A stretch of 20,506 nucleotides of DNA from NCBI GenBank assembly GCA_964564785.1, contig CAZMCT010000071.1, positions 1 to 20,506 of the forward strand, read 5' to 3'. The notes beneath the pieces were generated by a model, which saw nothing but the letters and a program-made list of their open reading frames with translations, made no database searches and was not told the origin of the DNA. The stretch comes from CAZMCT01 sp964564785 (GTDB lineage: Bacteria > Planctomycetota > Phycisphaerae > UBA1845 > Fen-1342). Numbering within the stretch: position 1 is the stretch's first letter; each line of letters starts with the position of its first letter. Below, one piece after another: positions 1-7,708 of the stretch. The position numbers and the translations under genes were made by a program.

Positions 1-1287
1 GGCCAGCACCGGGTCGCAGCGCAGCAGCGGCGAGCCGAAGCAGCCCTCGTCGCAGGCCCATGGCTCGACGACGCACAGGTCGCTCGTCCGACCGTCCTCG
101 ATCTCCTCGAGCACGTTCAGCACGTGCCGCAGGCTCGTCACGCGCAGCACGTCCGGATCGGGCCGGCCGCCGTCGGTCGCGGTGCTGCGCGTCTCCGGCA
201 CCGCGCGACTGGCCGGCTGCGCCGCCAGCAGCGCCGCCACGTCGGCCGGCAGCACGAGCCGGGGCCGCGGCGCGGGCCCGCTCTCCAGCAGTGTGCGCTG
301 GGCCGGGCAGAGCACCACGATTGCCGTCTTCGCCACTTCCAGGTCGGGCAGCAGTGCTTCGAGCGCGGTGGACACGGGCGCGACGTGTGGGATCAGGGCC
401 GGGAAGCGCAGCTCAATCAGGTTCACGACGGCTGGGCAGGCGGGAGAGATGACGGGCCGCGGCGCGCCGCTGCGGGCCTGTGCGAGAACCGCCGCGCGCA
501 GGGCGTCTTCCCAGGGATCGACCAGGCGCACGTCGAAGCCCAGCGCCTCGACCTCCGCGAGCACGCGGGCACACGACCGGTCGGGGCCGAACTGCGCCAG
601 CACCGGGCCGGGCAACACCAGCGTCGTCGCTCGCGGCAGCAGCGGTCCGCCGGCCGCCCCGCCGTCGGCAAAGCCCTGAATCCCGAGAGTCCCGCTGGGA
701 CAGACCGCGATGCAGGCCGTGCAGTCGATGCAGAGGTAATCGAGGATCTCGGGCCGACCGCGGAAGACGCGCACGGCCTGCGTCGGACAGGCCGGCACGC
801 AGCGGCAGCTTTGCCGGCAGCGGCTTGCGTCGACACGCAGCGAGTTCTGCCCGCAGCCATAGAGCGCCTGCGGCTTGAGGCGGATGCGGAAGCGGACGGT
901 GGTGCCGCGGCCGACTTGCGACTCGATCTCAAACTCGTCGCTGTTCTTCTTGATGTTCGGCAGCCCCATCCCCGCCCCGAACCCCAGCTCGCGGGCCTCG
1001 GCCGACGCCGTGGAAAAGCCGGGCCGCATGGCCTGCGCGAGGTCGGCGATCCCGGGCCCCACATCGGCGACCTCGACCTCGAGCACGCCGTCCGCGACGG
1101 CGGCCTTGAGCGTCCCGCCGCGCGCGTGGATGACCACGTTCATCTCCGCCTCGTACGCGGCGACCATGGCCCGCCGCAGCACCGCCGGATCGGTCCCCAG
1201 CTTCTTGAGCTGCTCCTTCAATGCCCGCGACGCCGTGCCCCCACCCCCGAAGTCTCCGCCCGAAATCGGGTAGGCCAGCGGGTCCAT
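1..1287 (-). CDS. RsbW-like ATPase / ferredoxin / [Fe]-hydrogenase-like fusion protein (partial)
   Basis: Open for 429 codons and cut by the left window edge. Residues 1-140 form a GHKL/RsbW-type ATPase: N-box around E46-N50, G1 DVGPGI (75-80), G2 GFGAGMGL (102-109) and GRGTT (127-131). Residues 145-200 carry two [4Fe-4S] sites: C157, C161, C163, C167 (slightly irregular) and the canonical C186, C189, C192, C196. From about 220 the sequence resembles the C-terminal domain of iron-only hydrogenases: SPACPAVVNLIE (C284), VVLCPAQ (C327) and ACDEGCFGSP (C412, C416). One cysteine of the usual TSCCP motif is replaced, so an H-cluster enzyme is unlikely; a redox or hydrogen-sensing switch is my inference. 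The ATG at 1287 follows the DRTGG stop by 2 bases, so the two genes are probably translated together. hydF lies upstream on the same strand, which supports a hydrogenase role. The domain assignment is firm; the function is not. Confidence 0.85.
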   Translation of the reverse strand, partial: MDPLAYPISGGDFGGGGTASRALKEQLKKLGTDPAVLRRAMVAAYEAEMNVVIHARGGTLKAAVADGVLEVEVADVGPGIADLAQAMRPGFSTASAEARELGFGAGMGLPNIKKNSDEFEIESQVGRGTTVRFRIRLKPQALYGCGQNSLRVDASRCRQSCRCVPACPTQAVRVFRGRPEILDYLCIDCTACIAVCPSGTLGIQGFADGGAAGGPLLPRATTLVLPGPVLAQFGPDRSCARVLAEVEALGFDVRLVDPWEDALRAAVLAQARSGAPRPVISPACPAVVNLIELRFPALIPHVAPVSTALEALLPDLEVAKTAIVVLCPAQRTLLESGPAPRPRLVLPADVAALLAAQPASRAVPETRSTATDGGRPDPDVLRVTSLRHVLNVLEEIEDGRTSDLCVVEPWACDEGCFGSPLLRCDPVLA

Positions 1288-1289
1288 CT

Positions 1290-1631
1290 TCAGCTCGACC
1301 CCCGCAGCGCCTGCCAGATCAGCCCGCAAGTCTCGAACAGCCCCACCGGCGAACCCATCAGCGTCGTCCCGTGCTCCCGGGCGGCCGCCAGCATCGCCTC
1401 GTCCGGCCGCTGCCCTTGTACCAGGCACAACCCGGGAATGTCCATCAGCTCGGCCACGCGCAGCAGGTGGGCGCTGGCCAGGTTGCTCACCAGCAAGTGG
1501 TGCTCGCCGGCCGCGTTCAGGAGATCGCTGATCCGGTCGCCGGCGTAGACCTGGTCCACATCCACGGTGGCCGGGCGGCCCGGGTTGAAGACCGTGGCCC
1601 CGATCCGGGCCGCCAGGTCATCCATTCTCAT
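1290..1631 (-). CDS. DRTGG-domain protein
   Basis: Encodes 113 residues beginning MRMDDLAARIGATVFNPG, with a second possible ATG six bases later. The sequence is that of a lone DRTGG domain, a small alpha/beta fold otherwise found beside CBS domains and related to the N-terminal domain of HPr kinase. The segment around VYAGDRISDLLN stands where the name-giving motif lies. There are no membrane segments or cysteine clusters of note. The gene ends 2 bases before the start of the RsbW-like/ferredoxin/hydrogenase-like gene, so the two are almost certainly co-transcribed. From memory, lone DRTGG proteins recur next to [FeFe]-hydrogenase genes together with RsbW-like ATPases, which matches this setting. 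A regulatory or ligand-binding role is inferred; no activity can be read from the sequence. Confidence 0.85.
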   Translation of the reverse strand: MRMDDLAARIGATVFNPGRPATVDVDQVYAGDRISDLLNAAGEHHLLVSNLASAHLLRVAELMDIPGLCLVQGQRPDEAMLAAAREHGTTLMGSPVGLFETCGLIWQALRGSS

Positions 1632-2001
1632 GCCGACACCGTCCCCACAGTCGCGCTGCCCGCAAGCCGCCCGCCCCAGGCACCGGCCGCGGTCCCGGGC
1701 GGGCCGCCGGCTCGTTGCCGAGCAAGCGGCGGGCCAGTGTGAGCTTCTGCCTGGGGAGTCTAAGGCCGTCCGCCGTTCTGCACACGCGGCGGCGCTGTGA
1801 AATTTCGCGCACCTCGCGGGGCGGGAACCACAGGTCCCAGGCGGCGGGGCGGCACGGCCCGCGTGCCACCCGGTGGGACCGTGCCACCCGGGCCGTGCCA
1901 CCCGGCTCGCCGGCCGCTGCTGCTCCCCCGATGGCGGGCGAGTTTCGGTCCGGCACTACGCCCTGCGCTGCGCGTCGTGGGCGGCGCTGGGCTTCGCGTC
2001 C
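1632..2001. other. Gene-free stretch between hydF and the DRTGG gene
   Basis: Roughly 370 bases separate two genes on the same strand. No reading frame looks like a protein. The right part holds a cluster of GTGCCACCC repeat units (listed separately). I see no convincing promoter or terminator in the remainder. Confidence 0.6.
1847..1905. repeat. Cluster of GTGCCACCCGG units with an inverted copy
   Basis: GTGCCACCCGG occurs exactly at 1863-1873, 1881-1891 and 1895-1905. GGGCGGCACG (1847-1856) pairs with CGTGCCACCC (1862-1871) across a 5-base loop, with one G-T pair. The same core forms the ends of the 99-bp repeats at 5969-6067 and 9070-9168, so this is probably a decayed or partial member of that family. 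There are no uniform spacers, so it is not a CRISPR array. Confidence 0.65.
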
Positions 2002-3240
2002 TCAGCGGCGTTCTGCGGCTTTGCGGCGAAAGAGGTCGAGGGCGGCCGGGAACGGGCCGAGGGCGCGCTCGAAGATGCCCAGCGAGTACGCGATGGTCAG
2101 CCCGTAATTCGTCACCGGCACACCGGCCTGCCGACAGCGGAGGATGCGCGTGAGCATCTCGCGGCGGTTCTGCACACAGGCGCCGCAGTGCACGACCAGC
2201 TTGTACTCCGCGAGGTCGGGCGGGAAATCATGCCCCTGCGTGACGGTGAACTCCAGCTTGCCGCCCACGTACTGCGTCAGCCAGCGCGGGATCTTGACCC
2301 GCCCGATGTCCTCCCCGATCGGGTGGTGCGAGCACGCCTCGGCAATCAGCACGCGGTCCCCCGGCCGCAGCCGATCGATCGCCATGGCCCCGCGCACGAA
2401 TTCGGTCAGGTCGCCCTTGAAGCGTGCGAAGAGGATGGAGAACGAGGTCATGGGCACGCTCGGGGGCGTGTCGGCCGCGACCTTGAGGAACGCCTGCGAG
2501 TCGGTCACCACCAGGGCCGGGGGGCGCTGGAGGCGGTCGAGTGCGGCGCGTAATTCGCGCTCTTTGACGACGACACAGAAGGCGTCGCTGTCGAGCAGGT
2601 CGCGGATGGTCTGCACCTGCGGGAGGATGAGCCGGCCCTTGGGCGCCTCCTTGTCGATCGGCACGACCAGCACCGCCGCCTCGCCGGGCGGCACGAGATC
2701 GCCGACGATGCTGGGCGGGTTGACGAAGTCGTCGGGCGCGGTGCGGACGAGCGCTTCGCGCAGCTCGGCCAGACCGTCGCCGCGGCTGGCGACGGTCGCG
2801 ACGCGCGCCACGCCCTGCCCATCGAGCCGGGCCGTCACTTCGGCGCCGGGCGCGCCGAGGTCATGCTTGTTGAACACGATGATCGTTGGGACTTTCCGGC
2901 CCGCGAACTCGGCCAGCAGGCCGTCCTCGAACGCGGTCCATTCGCCCGCCTGCGTGACGACCACGGCCACGTCCGTGCGGTCGAAGATCCGCCGCGTGCG
3001 CTCGACGCGCTGGGCTCCGAGGGCCCCGACGTCGTCGATGCCGGCCGTGTCGATGAACAGCACCGGCCCCAGCGGCAGCAGCTCCATGGGTTTCTCGACC
3101 GGGTCGGTCGTGGTGCCGGCCGTCTCCGAGACAATCGAGACTTCTTGCCGCGTCAGCGCGTTCAGCAGCGAGGACTTGCCGACGTTCCGGCGGCCGAACA
3201 GGCCGATGTGCAGGCGGAGGCTCTTGGGGGCGGATTGCAC
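2002..3240 (-). CDS. hydF: [FeFe]-hydrogenase H-cluster maturation GTPase HydF
   Basis: A 412-residue protein of normal length for HydF, the GTPase and scaffold that carries the two-iron precursor and delivers it to apo-hydrogenase with the help of HydE and HydG. The GTPase domain shows the P-loop GRRNVGKS (16-23), DTAG (64-67) and NKHD (124-127). The C-terminal cluster-binding domain has the family's CxH...HCxxC pattern: C303, H305, H351, C352 and C355. The start is a GTG at 3240; the short leader before LHIGLFGRRNVGKSS matches family proteins. HydE, HydG and the catalytic hydrogenase are not in this window. Downstream on the same strand are the DRTGG and ATPase/ferredoxin/hydrogenase-like genes, and upstream is a small conserved gene 31 bases away. 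Confidence 0.97.
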   Translation of the reverse strand: MQSAPKSLRLHIGLFGRRNVGKSSLLNALTRQEVSIVSETAGTTTDPVEKPMELLPLGPVLFIDTAGIDDVGALGAQRVERTRRIFDRTDVAVVVTQAGEWTAFEDGLLAEFAGRKVPTIIVFNKHDLGAPGAEVTARLDGQGVARVATVASRGDGLAELREALVRTAPDDFVNPPSIVGDLVPPGEAAVLVVPIDKEAPKGRLILPQVQTIRDLLDSDAFCVVVKERELRAALDRLQRPPALVVTDSQAFLKVAADTPPSVPMTSFSILFARFKGDLTEFVRGAMAIDRLRPGDRVLIAEACSHHPIGEDIGRVKIPRWLTQYVGGKLEFTVTQGHDFPPDLAEYKLVVHCGACVQNRREMLTRILRCRQAGVPVTNYGLTIAYSLGIFERALGPFPAALDLFRRKAAERR

Positions 3241-3271
3241 AGCTTATCGCTCTCGGCGCGCGGCGATCTCG

Positions 3272-3541
3272 CTAGCATCCCCGCCGGTGGCCGCGCGCTC
3301 GCCCCCGCCCCCCATCCCCGAGCGTTTTCGGCGCGGCGATGTGGAGATACGGCACACTGACCGACCGGTCCGATCCGCGGAGCCCGATCAACATGCGGCT
3401 CTGCCTTAGAGCGACAGCCAGCGGATCGCGAATGTCGTAGTGGTCACCGCTCGTTAGGCGCACCCGAAAGGGCTCGAACGGATCGCGCGTCGGCAGGTTG
3501 CGAAGATCGTCCGTTGCCACGTCCTGATCGTAGAGACGCAC
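3272..3541 (-). CDS. Small conserved hypothetical protein, planctomycete type
   Basis: Encodes 89 residues from a GTG at 3541; a second GTG nine codons or fewer downstream (VATDDL) is an alternative start. The core FEPFRVRLTSGDHYDIRDP followed by an RSVSVPYLHIAA segment resembles a family of short planctomycete proteins of the pattern F-x-P-F-R-x-x-x-T/S-x-G-x-x-Y-x-V/I-R-x-P, as I remember them. Their function is unknown; a small beta-rich fold is likely. The last 15 residues are Gly/Arg-rich and may be a recent read-through extension. The gene lies 31 bases before hydF and about 90 bases after the uracil-DNA glycosylase gene on the same strand, so it may simply ride in that transcript. Confidence 0.7.
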   Translation of the reverse strand: MRLYDQDVATDDLRNLPTRDPFEPFRVRLTSGDHYDIRDPLAVALRQSRMLIGLRGSDRSVSVPYLHIAAPKTLGDGGRGRARGHRRGC

Positions 3542-3630
3542 GCGGCTTGCGACAAGCAGGTCAGCGCTTCAACCCGGTCGCCCGCCACGCCGAGGGCGCC
3601 CCGTTGCCCCGGGGCCGGCTTGCTGCATTG

Positions 3631-4299
3631 TCACTCCGCGAGGAGCATCCGTGCCTTTGAAAACACGTCGTCGAGCATCCCCTCCGTCAGCCGCCCGGTA
3701 AACGTGTTCTGCTGACTCGGGTGATAGCTGGCCAGCAGCGTGCGGCGGTCGGGCAGCGGACATCGCCTGCCATGCCCGAATCGGCCCGGGCGGATGCCGA
3801 GCACGCGGGCCGAGACCGTCCACGCCAGCCCGCCCAGCGCGACCAGCACCCGCCACGGCACCCGCGCGAGCGTCTCGGCCAGGTATGGCTGGCAGTTGCG
3901 GATCTCCGCCGGCGTCGGCCGGTTGCCCGGCGGGGCGCAGCGGCAGACGGCCGTGACGAAGCAGTCGCGGAGTTCGAGGCCGTCGTCGCGACCGGTTGAG
4001 GTCGGCTGGTTGGCGAAGCCGGCCCGATGCAGCGCCCGGAACAGCCAGTCGCCGCTGCGGTCACCGGTGAAGAACCGGCCGGTGCGGTTGCCGCCGTGCG
4101 CGGCCGGCGCCAGCCCAACCACGATCAGCCGGGCGGCGAGGTCGCCGAAGTTCGGCAGCGGCCGGCCCCAGTAGGGCTGGTCGGCGAAAGCGGCGCGGCG
4201 GGCGCGGGCGACGGCGCGGCAGTGGGCGCGCAACCGCGGGCAGCGTTCACAGCGGATGACGGCCGCGTTCTGGCGGACGAGCCAAACGGGCAACCGCAT
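3631..4299 (-). CDS. Uracil-DNA glycosylase, family 5 (UdgB type)
   Basis: About 222 residues from the ATG at 4299; a GTG at 4320 would add seven. The protein removes uracil and some deaminated purines from DNA at the start of base-excision repair. Motif A is GLAPAAHGGNRTGR (62-75 from the ATG), with the family 5 feature of lacking the polar catalytic residue of other families. Motif B is HPSQQNTFTGR (193-203). Four cysteines fit the [4Fe-4S] cluster of these enzymes: C17 and C20 in CERCP, C121 in RCAPP, and C136. The ATG start gives the short leader before CERCP seen in the Thermus homologue; neither start has a clear ribosome binding site. It lies close behind the Lon-domain gene on the same strand. 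Confidence 0.93.
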   Translation of the reverse strand: MRLPVWLVRQNAAVIRCERCPRLRAHCRAVARARRAAFADQPYWGRPLPNFGDLAARLIVVGLAPAAHGGNRTGRFFTGDRSGDWLFRALHRAGFANQPTSTGRDDGLELRDCFVTAVCRCAPPGNRPTPAEIRNCQPYLAETLARVPWRVLVALGGLAWTVSARVLGIRPGRFGHGRRCPLPDRRTLLASYHPSQQNTFTGRLTEGMLDDVFSKARMLLAE

Positions 4300-4331
4300 G
4301 GACGAACGGAGCCGTCGCACGGATCGAGCGC

Positions 4332-5012
4332 TCAGTTCATACTGTAGCCGTCGGGTCCGAAAACACGGCGGGTGTTCTGGGCGATGGCCGCGAGCGTCTG
4401 AATCTGATCCAGCAGAAGTTTGCCGCGGGCGTAAGCGTCCGGCTCATCCAGCAGGACCTGCTTGAGCTCGGCCTCGACGGGCACGCCGGCCGCGATGAGG
4501 TCGCTGACGGCGTCGAGGGCCAGTTCGGCCTCGGCGAGCTTCAACCAGTGCTTGCGGAGTTCGGGATCGAGAGCGACGTTGCCGCGGATCGACTTGAACA
4601 ACTCGGCCCGCAGGGCCTCGGCCTGCACGTCGTCGCGGCTGCAAAACGTCGTCAGTGGCTCGATGCGGCCCTGGCGATAGGCCCGATCGCTCTTCTCCTC
4701 GACCAGCCGCGCCCGGCCGACCCCGCGCAGCAGCATGTTGTAATTGCCGTCCTCGACCTGCTCGGACCCGACGATCTGCCCGACGCCGATGGTGTGGTGG
4801 ATCGGCGCCCGGCGCGTGTAGTACAGCGGGCCGTACCCGGGCTTGAGCAGCGCCACGGCGATCACCCGGTCGCCGGCCAGCGCATCCTCCAGCATCTCGC
4901 GGTAGCGCGGCTCGAAGACGTGCAACGGCAGGATTGTGCGCGGGAACAGCACCACTTCCGGCAGAGGGAAGATCGGGACGATCTCGGGAACGTAAAGGAA
5001 GCTCTCGCTCAT
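4332..5012 (-). CDS. Lon N-terminal (LAN) domain protein
   Basis: About 226 residues from the ATG at 5012 (a GTG at 5024 is an alternative). The opening VPIFPLPEVVLFPRTILPLHVFEPRYREML is typical of the substrate-binding N-terminal domain of Lon protease; later segments IGVGQIVG and NMLLRGVGRARL continue the fold. There is no AAA+ or protease domain, so it is a stand-alone Lon-substrate-binding-domain protein of the usual 200-230 residues. Its role is not established; it may bind unfolded or specific proteins. The second half is helical. It lies between recO (147 bases upstream) and the uracil-DNA glycosylase gene (33 bases downstream) on the same strand. A TAGAAT hexamer at 5043-5048 on the minus strand may give it its own promoter. 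Confidence 0.92.
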   Translation of the reverse strand: MSESFLYVPEIVPIFPLPEVVLFPRTILPLHVFEPRYREMLEDALAGDRVIAVALLKPGYGPLYYTRRAPIHHTIGVGQIVGSEQVEDGNYNMLLRGVGRARLVEEKSDRAYRQGRIEPLTTFCSRDDVQAEALRAELFKSIRGNVALDPELRKHWLKLAEAELALDAVSDLIAAGVPVEAELKQVLLDEPDAYARGKLLLDQIQTLAAIAQNTRRVFGPDGYSMN

Positions 5013-5053
5013 CGCGCTGCTCACGCGGCCGTCGGCTGATGTATTCTAGCCGT

Positions 5054-5085
5054 GGGCGGCAAGTTGCGCTGCGGCCTTGCCGCCC
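5054..5085. other. Perfect 10-bp inverted repeat between recO and the Lon-domain gene
   Basis: GGGCGGCAAG (5054-5063) and CTTGCCGCCC (5076-5085) pair perfectly around a 12-base loop. No T run follows on either strand, so it is not a standard intrinsic terminator. It could be an attenuator, a processing site or an operator; which one cannot be told from the sequence. Confidence 0.6.
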
Positions 5086-5159
5086 GCCGCACGCGGCCGT
5101 CCCGCCCCACCGCCGACAGGTCGCCGTGCTGGCTCGCCGCGGCGTGCTCCGGTCGGGCG

Positions 5160-5882
5160 CTAGCGATCACGGGCCAGCAGTTTCTCGACGCCGCGGGCCG
5201 TCTGCGGCCGCCGGCCGGCGATATGGGTGATATGGTAGTCGAGCAGCTCGAACCATGCCCGCGCGTCGCCCGCGCTCGGGTCTCCGCCCGCCAGCTCCGC
5301 CCGCACCCAGCGTTTCTCCTGATAATGTCCCTCGCAATCGCGGCACAAGAGCCCCCCGGCCCCGGCGCTGAAATACACCGGCCCGCGACTGATCGGCCGC
5401 CGACAGCACACGCACGCGTGCAGCTCGGGCAGGTACCCCACCGCCCGGAGCAGCGCAAGCTGAAAGCCGACCAGTCGCGGCCCGGCCGGCGCTTCGGTCG
5501 CCAGGCCCCGCAGCGTTTCGAGCAGGGCGGTGAACAGCTCGGGGTGCGGGTCGAGCTCCTCGGTCAGCAGCGGGACCAGCTCGGCCGCGTACAACGCCAC
5601 ATACAGCCGCAGGAGCGCCCGCCGCAGTCCGGCGAAGGACTCGCGCTGGGTCCAGTCGGTCAGCGTGCCAAGCTGGGCGTCGCCGCGGGCCGGCACGAAG
5701 CCGAGCTCGCCGTATTCCAGCAGGTCGAGGCCGGTCGCGAAGCGCTGCTTCGTGCTGCGGCGCGCGCCCTTCGCGATCAGTCGCAACTGGCCATGTGCGG
5801 CGCTGAACAGCGTCGCGATCTGCGACGTCTCGGAGAAGTCCGTGAGCCGCAGGACAACGGCTTCGTCGTTCAGCACGGGCAA
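5160..5882 (-). CDS. recO: DNA repair protein RecO
   Basis: 240 residues, normal for RecO, which binds single-stranded DNA and with RecR loads RecA onto SSB-coated DNA in recombinational gap repair. The N-terminal OB fold reads NDEAVVLRLTDFSETSQIATLFSAAHGQLRLIAKGARR, the typical RecO opening. A four-cysteine zinc site is visible as C157-C160 and C180-C183. I chose the TTG at 5882 because it gives MPVLNDEAVVLR and has GGAG eight bases upstream; a GTG at 5876 is the alternative. It is the first gene of the minus-strand block, and its upstream region contains one of the 99-bp structured repeats. Confidence 0.93.
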   Translation of the reverse strand: MPVLNDEAVVLRLTDFSETSQIATLFSAAHGQLRLIAKGARRSTKQRFATGLDLLEYGELGFVPARGDAQLGTLTDWTQRESFAGLRRALLRLYVALYAAELVPLLTEELDPHPELFTALLETLRGLATEAPAGPRLVGFQLALLRAVGYLPELHACVCCRRPISRGPVYFSAGAGGLLCRDCEGHYQEKRWVRAELAGGDPSAGDARAWFELLDYHITHIAGRRPQTARGVEKLLARDR

Positions 5883-5968
5883 GAGTAAAGCTCCGCCAAT
5901 CCACGGCCTGCGGCCGCGCCGGGCCGCGGCGCGCAGGCCAATGCCTTCCCGGGTAGCACGTTCCGACC

Positions 5969-6067
5969 GGGTGGCACGGTCCGGAGCGGCGCAGCCGCGC
6001 AGGGCCGTGGCGCGTGCGACTCGCCACGGCCCTGGGTCGCCAAGGCGACCGGCGGACCGTGCCACCC
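5969..6067. repeat. 99-bp structured repeat, copy 1
   Basis: The ends are a perfect 15-bp inverted repeat: GGGTGGCACGGTCCG (5969-5983) and CGGACCGTGCCACCC (6053-6067). Between them lie three further hairpins: GCGGC/GCCGC (5986-5998), the perfect 12-bp AGGGCCGTGGCG/CGCCACGGCCCT (6001-6033) and GGTCGCC/GGCGACC (6035-6050). The whole can fold as a four-branched structure on either strand. Half-units flank it on both sides (GGGTAGCACGTTCCG at 5951-5965 and GTGCCACCC at 6071-6079). It sits between the divergent recO and 6172-6456 genes. A relative of equal length is at 9070-9168. Confidence 0.8.
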
Positions 6068-6085
6068 GCCGTGCCACCCGGCCGC

Positions 6086-6114
6086 GTGACCGGCCGCGGA
6101 CCGGATCATACAAT
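6086..6114 (+). promoter_or_regulatory. Candidate sigma-70 promoter for the 94-residue gene
   Basis: GTGACC (6086-6091) and TACAAT (6109-6114) are separated by 17 bases. The -10 matches the consensus in five of six positions and the -35 in four. Transcription would start near 6121, about 50 bases before the ATG at 6172. Confidence 0.5.
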
Positions 6115-6171
6115 CGGCCCCGCGGCCGCGGGCGTCGCGGCCGACTCGAGGGTCTCCGCTGGAATGCAGCG

Positions 6172-6456
6172 ATGCCGAGTCTGGACGATTTTCTCGGTCG
6201 GTGCGTCGTGCTCGACACGGCCGGCCCGCTGGTCTACATCGGGGAGCTGGAGGCCTACGACGACCGCGGGTACTGGCTGACGCGGGCCGATGTGCACGAC
6301 CGCGACGAGGGGCACAGCACGAAAGAGAAATACGTCAACGACGCGTCGCTGCTGGAGCGTGAGAACGCGCGTTCGATCAACCGGCTGCGGGTGTTCGTGG
6401 AGCGGGCAACGGTCGTAAGCCTGTCGGCGCTGGACGACGTGGTCGCCGAAGGCTGA
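6172..6456 (+). CDS. Small conserved hypothetical protein, planctomycete type
   Basis: 94 residues from the ATG at 6172. The sequence opens MPSLDDFLGRCVVLDTAGPLV, has a short central stretch around YWLTRADVHD and closes with VVSLSALDDVV. I recognise this pattern as a small protein common in planctomycete genomes with no assigned function. The alternation of short strands (VVLDT, VYIGEL, YWLTRA, RVFVERATVVSL) suggests a compact beta-barrel of Sm-like size, but that is an inference. There is no signal peptide, membrane segment or metal-binding motif. A candidate promoter lies about 50 bases upstream, directly next to the 99-bp repeat. The dipeptide epimerase gene follows after 146 bases with its own ribosome binding site. 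Confidence 0.8.
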   Translation: MPSLDDFLGRCVVLDTAGPLVYIGELEAYDDRGYWLTRADVHDRDEGHSTKEKYVNDASLLERENARSINRLRVFVERATVVSLSALDDVVAEG

Positions 6457-6602
6457 ATCGAGCAGCAAATAGCGCGGGGCGAGTAGCGCGTGGAAGATCG
6501 GCCAGCGCGGGTGATGGGTGCGTCGCACAGCAATCGTTCCTCGCCCGGTGTGACCTTGCCGGCCGCGATTCGCCACCCGCTCCCTCGTGACGGAGTCGAG
6601 CC

Positions 6603-7646
6603 ATGAATCTCCGTTGGCATCGTCAGACGATCCGGCCGAAGCATCGCTTTTCCACCTCGCAGTGGGACGTGGACGAAAAGCAAACAATCCTGATCGAGCT
6701 CGAGCACGACGGCATCGTGGGGCTGGGTGAGGCCGTGCCGTCGTCGCTGTACGGCCAGTCGCTCGAGTCGTCGGAGGCGACGCTGGCGGCCGTGCGCGAC
6801 GGGCGGCTGCTGGGCGACGACCCGTTCGCGATCGAGCCGGTCACGGCGCGGCTGCGGGCGGGCTTCGACGGGCAACGGGCGGCATTGGACGGGCTGGACG
6901 CGGCCCTGCACGACTGGGTCGGCAAGCGGCTGGGCGTGCCGGTCTGGCGGCTACTGGGGCTCGAGCGGCCGCGGACGCGGACGACGTTCACGATCGGGGT
7001 GGCCGACCCGGAACTGACGCGGGTCAAGGTGGACGAGGCGCTCGCAGCCGGGTTCGATGCGCTGAAGATCAAGGTCGGCGTGGAGAGCGACCACGACACG
7101 CTGCGCTACATTCGCTCGCGGTTCGACGGGCCGCTCTATCTCGACGCGAACGCGGCGTGGACGCCGGCGGAGGCCCGGCGCGAGCTGCCGCGGCTGAAGG
7201 AGTACCGCCCGACGCTGGTGGAGCAGCCGTTGCGGCGGGAGGACTGGCCGGCGATGGCGGAGCTGCGGAAGCTGGGGGTGGCTCCGATCTTCGCGGACGA
7301 GAGCTGCGAGCGGCCGGTCGACGTGGTGCGGCTGGCGGGCGTGGTGGACGGGATCAACATCAAGTTCAACAAGTGCGGCGGGATCCGCGAGGCCCTGCGG
7401 ATGGTGGCGCTGGCGCGGGGGCTGGGCATGCAGATCATGTTGGGCTGCTTCGTGTGCAGCAGCCTGGCCATCGCCCCGGCCCTGACGATTGCGACGCTGG
7501 TGGACCACGCCGACCTCGACGGGGCCCTGCTGCTCGGCCACGACCCGTTTGACGGCATCACGCGCGCGGGCGGGACGATCACGCTGAGCGACCGGCCGGG
7601 GCTGGGGGTGTGGCCGCGGGAAGAGCGAGTGACGAACAGCGCGTAG
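6603..7646 (+). CDS. Dipeptide epimerase (L-Ala-D/L-Glu epimerase type), enolase superfamily
   Basis: 347 residues. Members of this group exchange the stereochemistry of the C-terminal residue in dipeptides, often L-Ala-D/L-Glu released from peptidoglycan. The muconate lactonizing enzyme-type active site is visible: the KxK pair K155-I-K157, metal ligands D181 (LDAN), E207 (VEQP) and D232 (FADES), and the lysine segment NIKFNKCGG (252-260) on the opposite face. The segment LGCFVCSSLAIAPA replaces the more common GSMxET type near the end, so the substrate may differ from Ala-Glu. The ATG at 6603 has GGAG at 6592-6595. The gene is convergent with hslU. A role in muropeptide recycling is inferred; no other recycling gene is adjacent. 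Confidence 0.93.
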   Translation: MNLRWHRQTIRPKHRFSTSQWDVDEKQTILIELEHDGIVGLGEAVPSSLYGQSLESSEATLAAVRDGRLLGDDPFAIEPVTARLRAGFDGQRAALDGLDAALHDWVGKRLGVPVWRLLGLERPRTRTTFTIGVADPELTRVKVDEALAAGFDALKIKVGVESDHDTLRYIRSRFDGPLYLDANAAWTPAEARRELPRLKEYRPTLVEQPLRREDWPAMAELRKLGVAPIFADESCERPVDVVRLAGVVDGINIKFNKCGGIREALRMVALARGLGMQIMLGCFVCSSLAIAPALTIATLVDHADLDGALLLGHDPFDGITRAGGTITLSDRPGLGVWPREERVTNSA

Positions 7647-7693
7647 CGAATGCAGAGGGGAAGCGGCGCTCAATCCGTCATTCGCCATTCGCT
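7645..7693. terminator. Inverted repeat between convergent epimerase and hslU genes
   Basis: AGCGAATG (7645-7652) and CATTCGCT (7686-7693) pair perfectly across 33 bases, right between the two stop codons. There is no T run, so a bidirectional terminator role is only a suggestion from position. Confidence 0.35.
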
Positions 7694-7708
7694 CGTCGCA
7701 ATTCGAGA

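Noticed and set aside
124..1548. Long plus-strand frames over 124-1548, 2144-3409 and 7610-9340
   Set aside because: They are antisense to well-recognised genes (the hydrogenase-like fusion, hydF and hslU) and have low-complexity translations typical of GC-rich DNA.
1863..1905. GTGCCACCCGG repeats as a CRISPR array
   Set aside because: Units are only 11 bases, spacing is uneven and short, and there are no spacers or cas genes.
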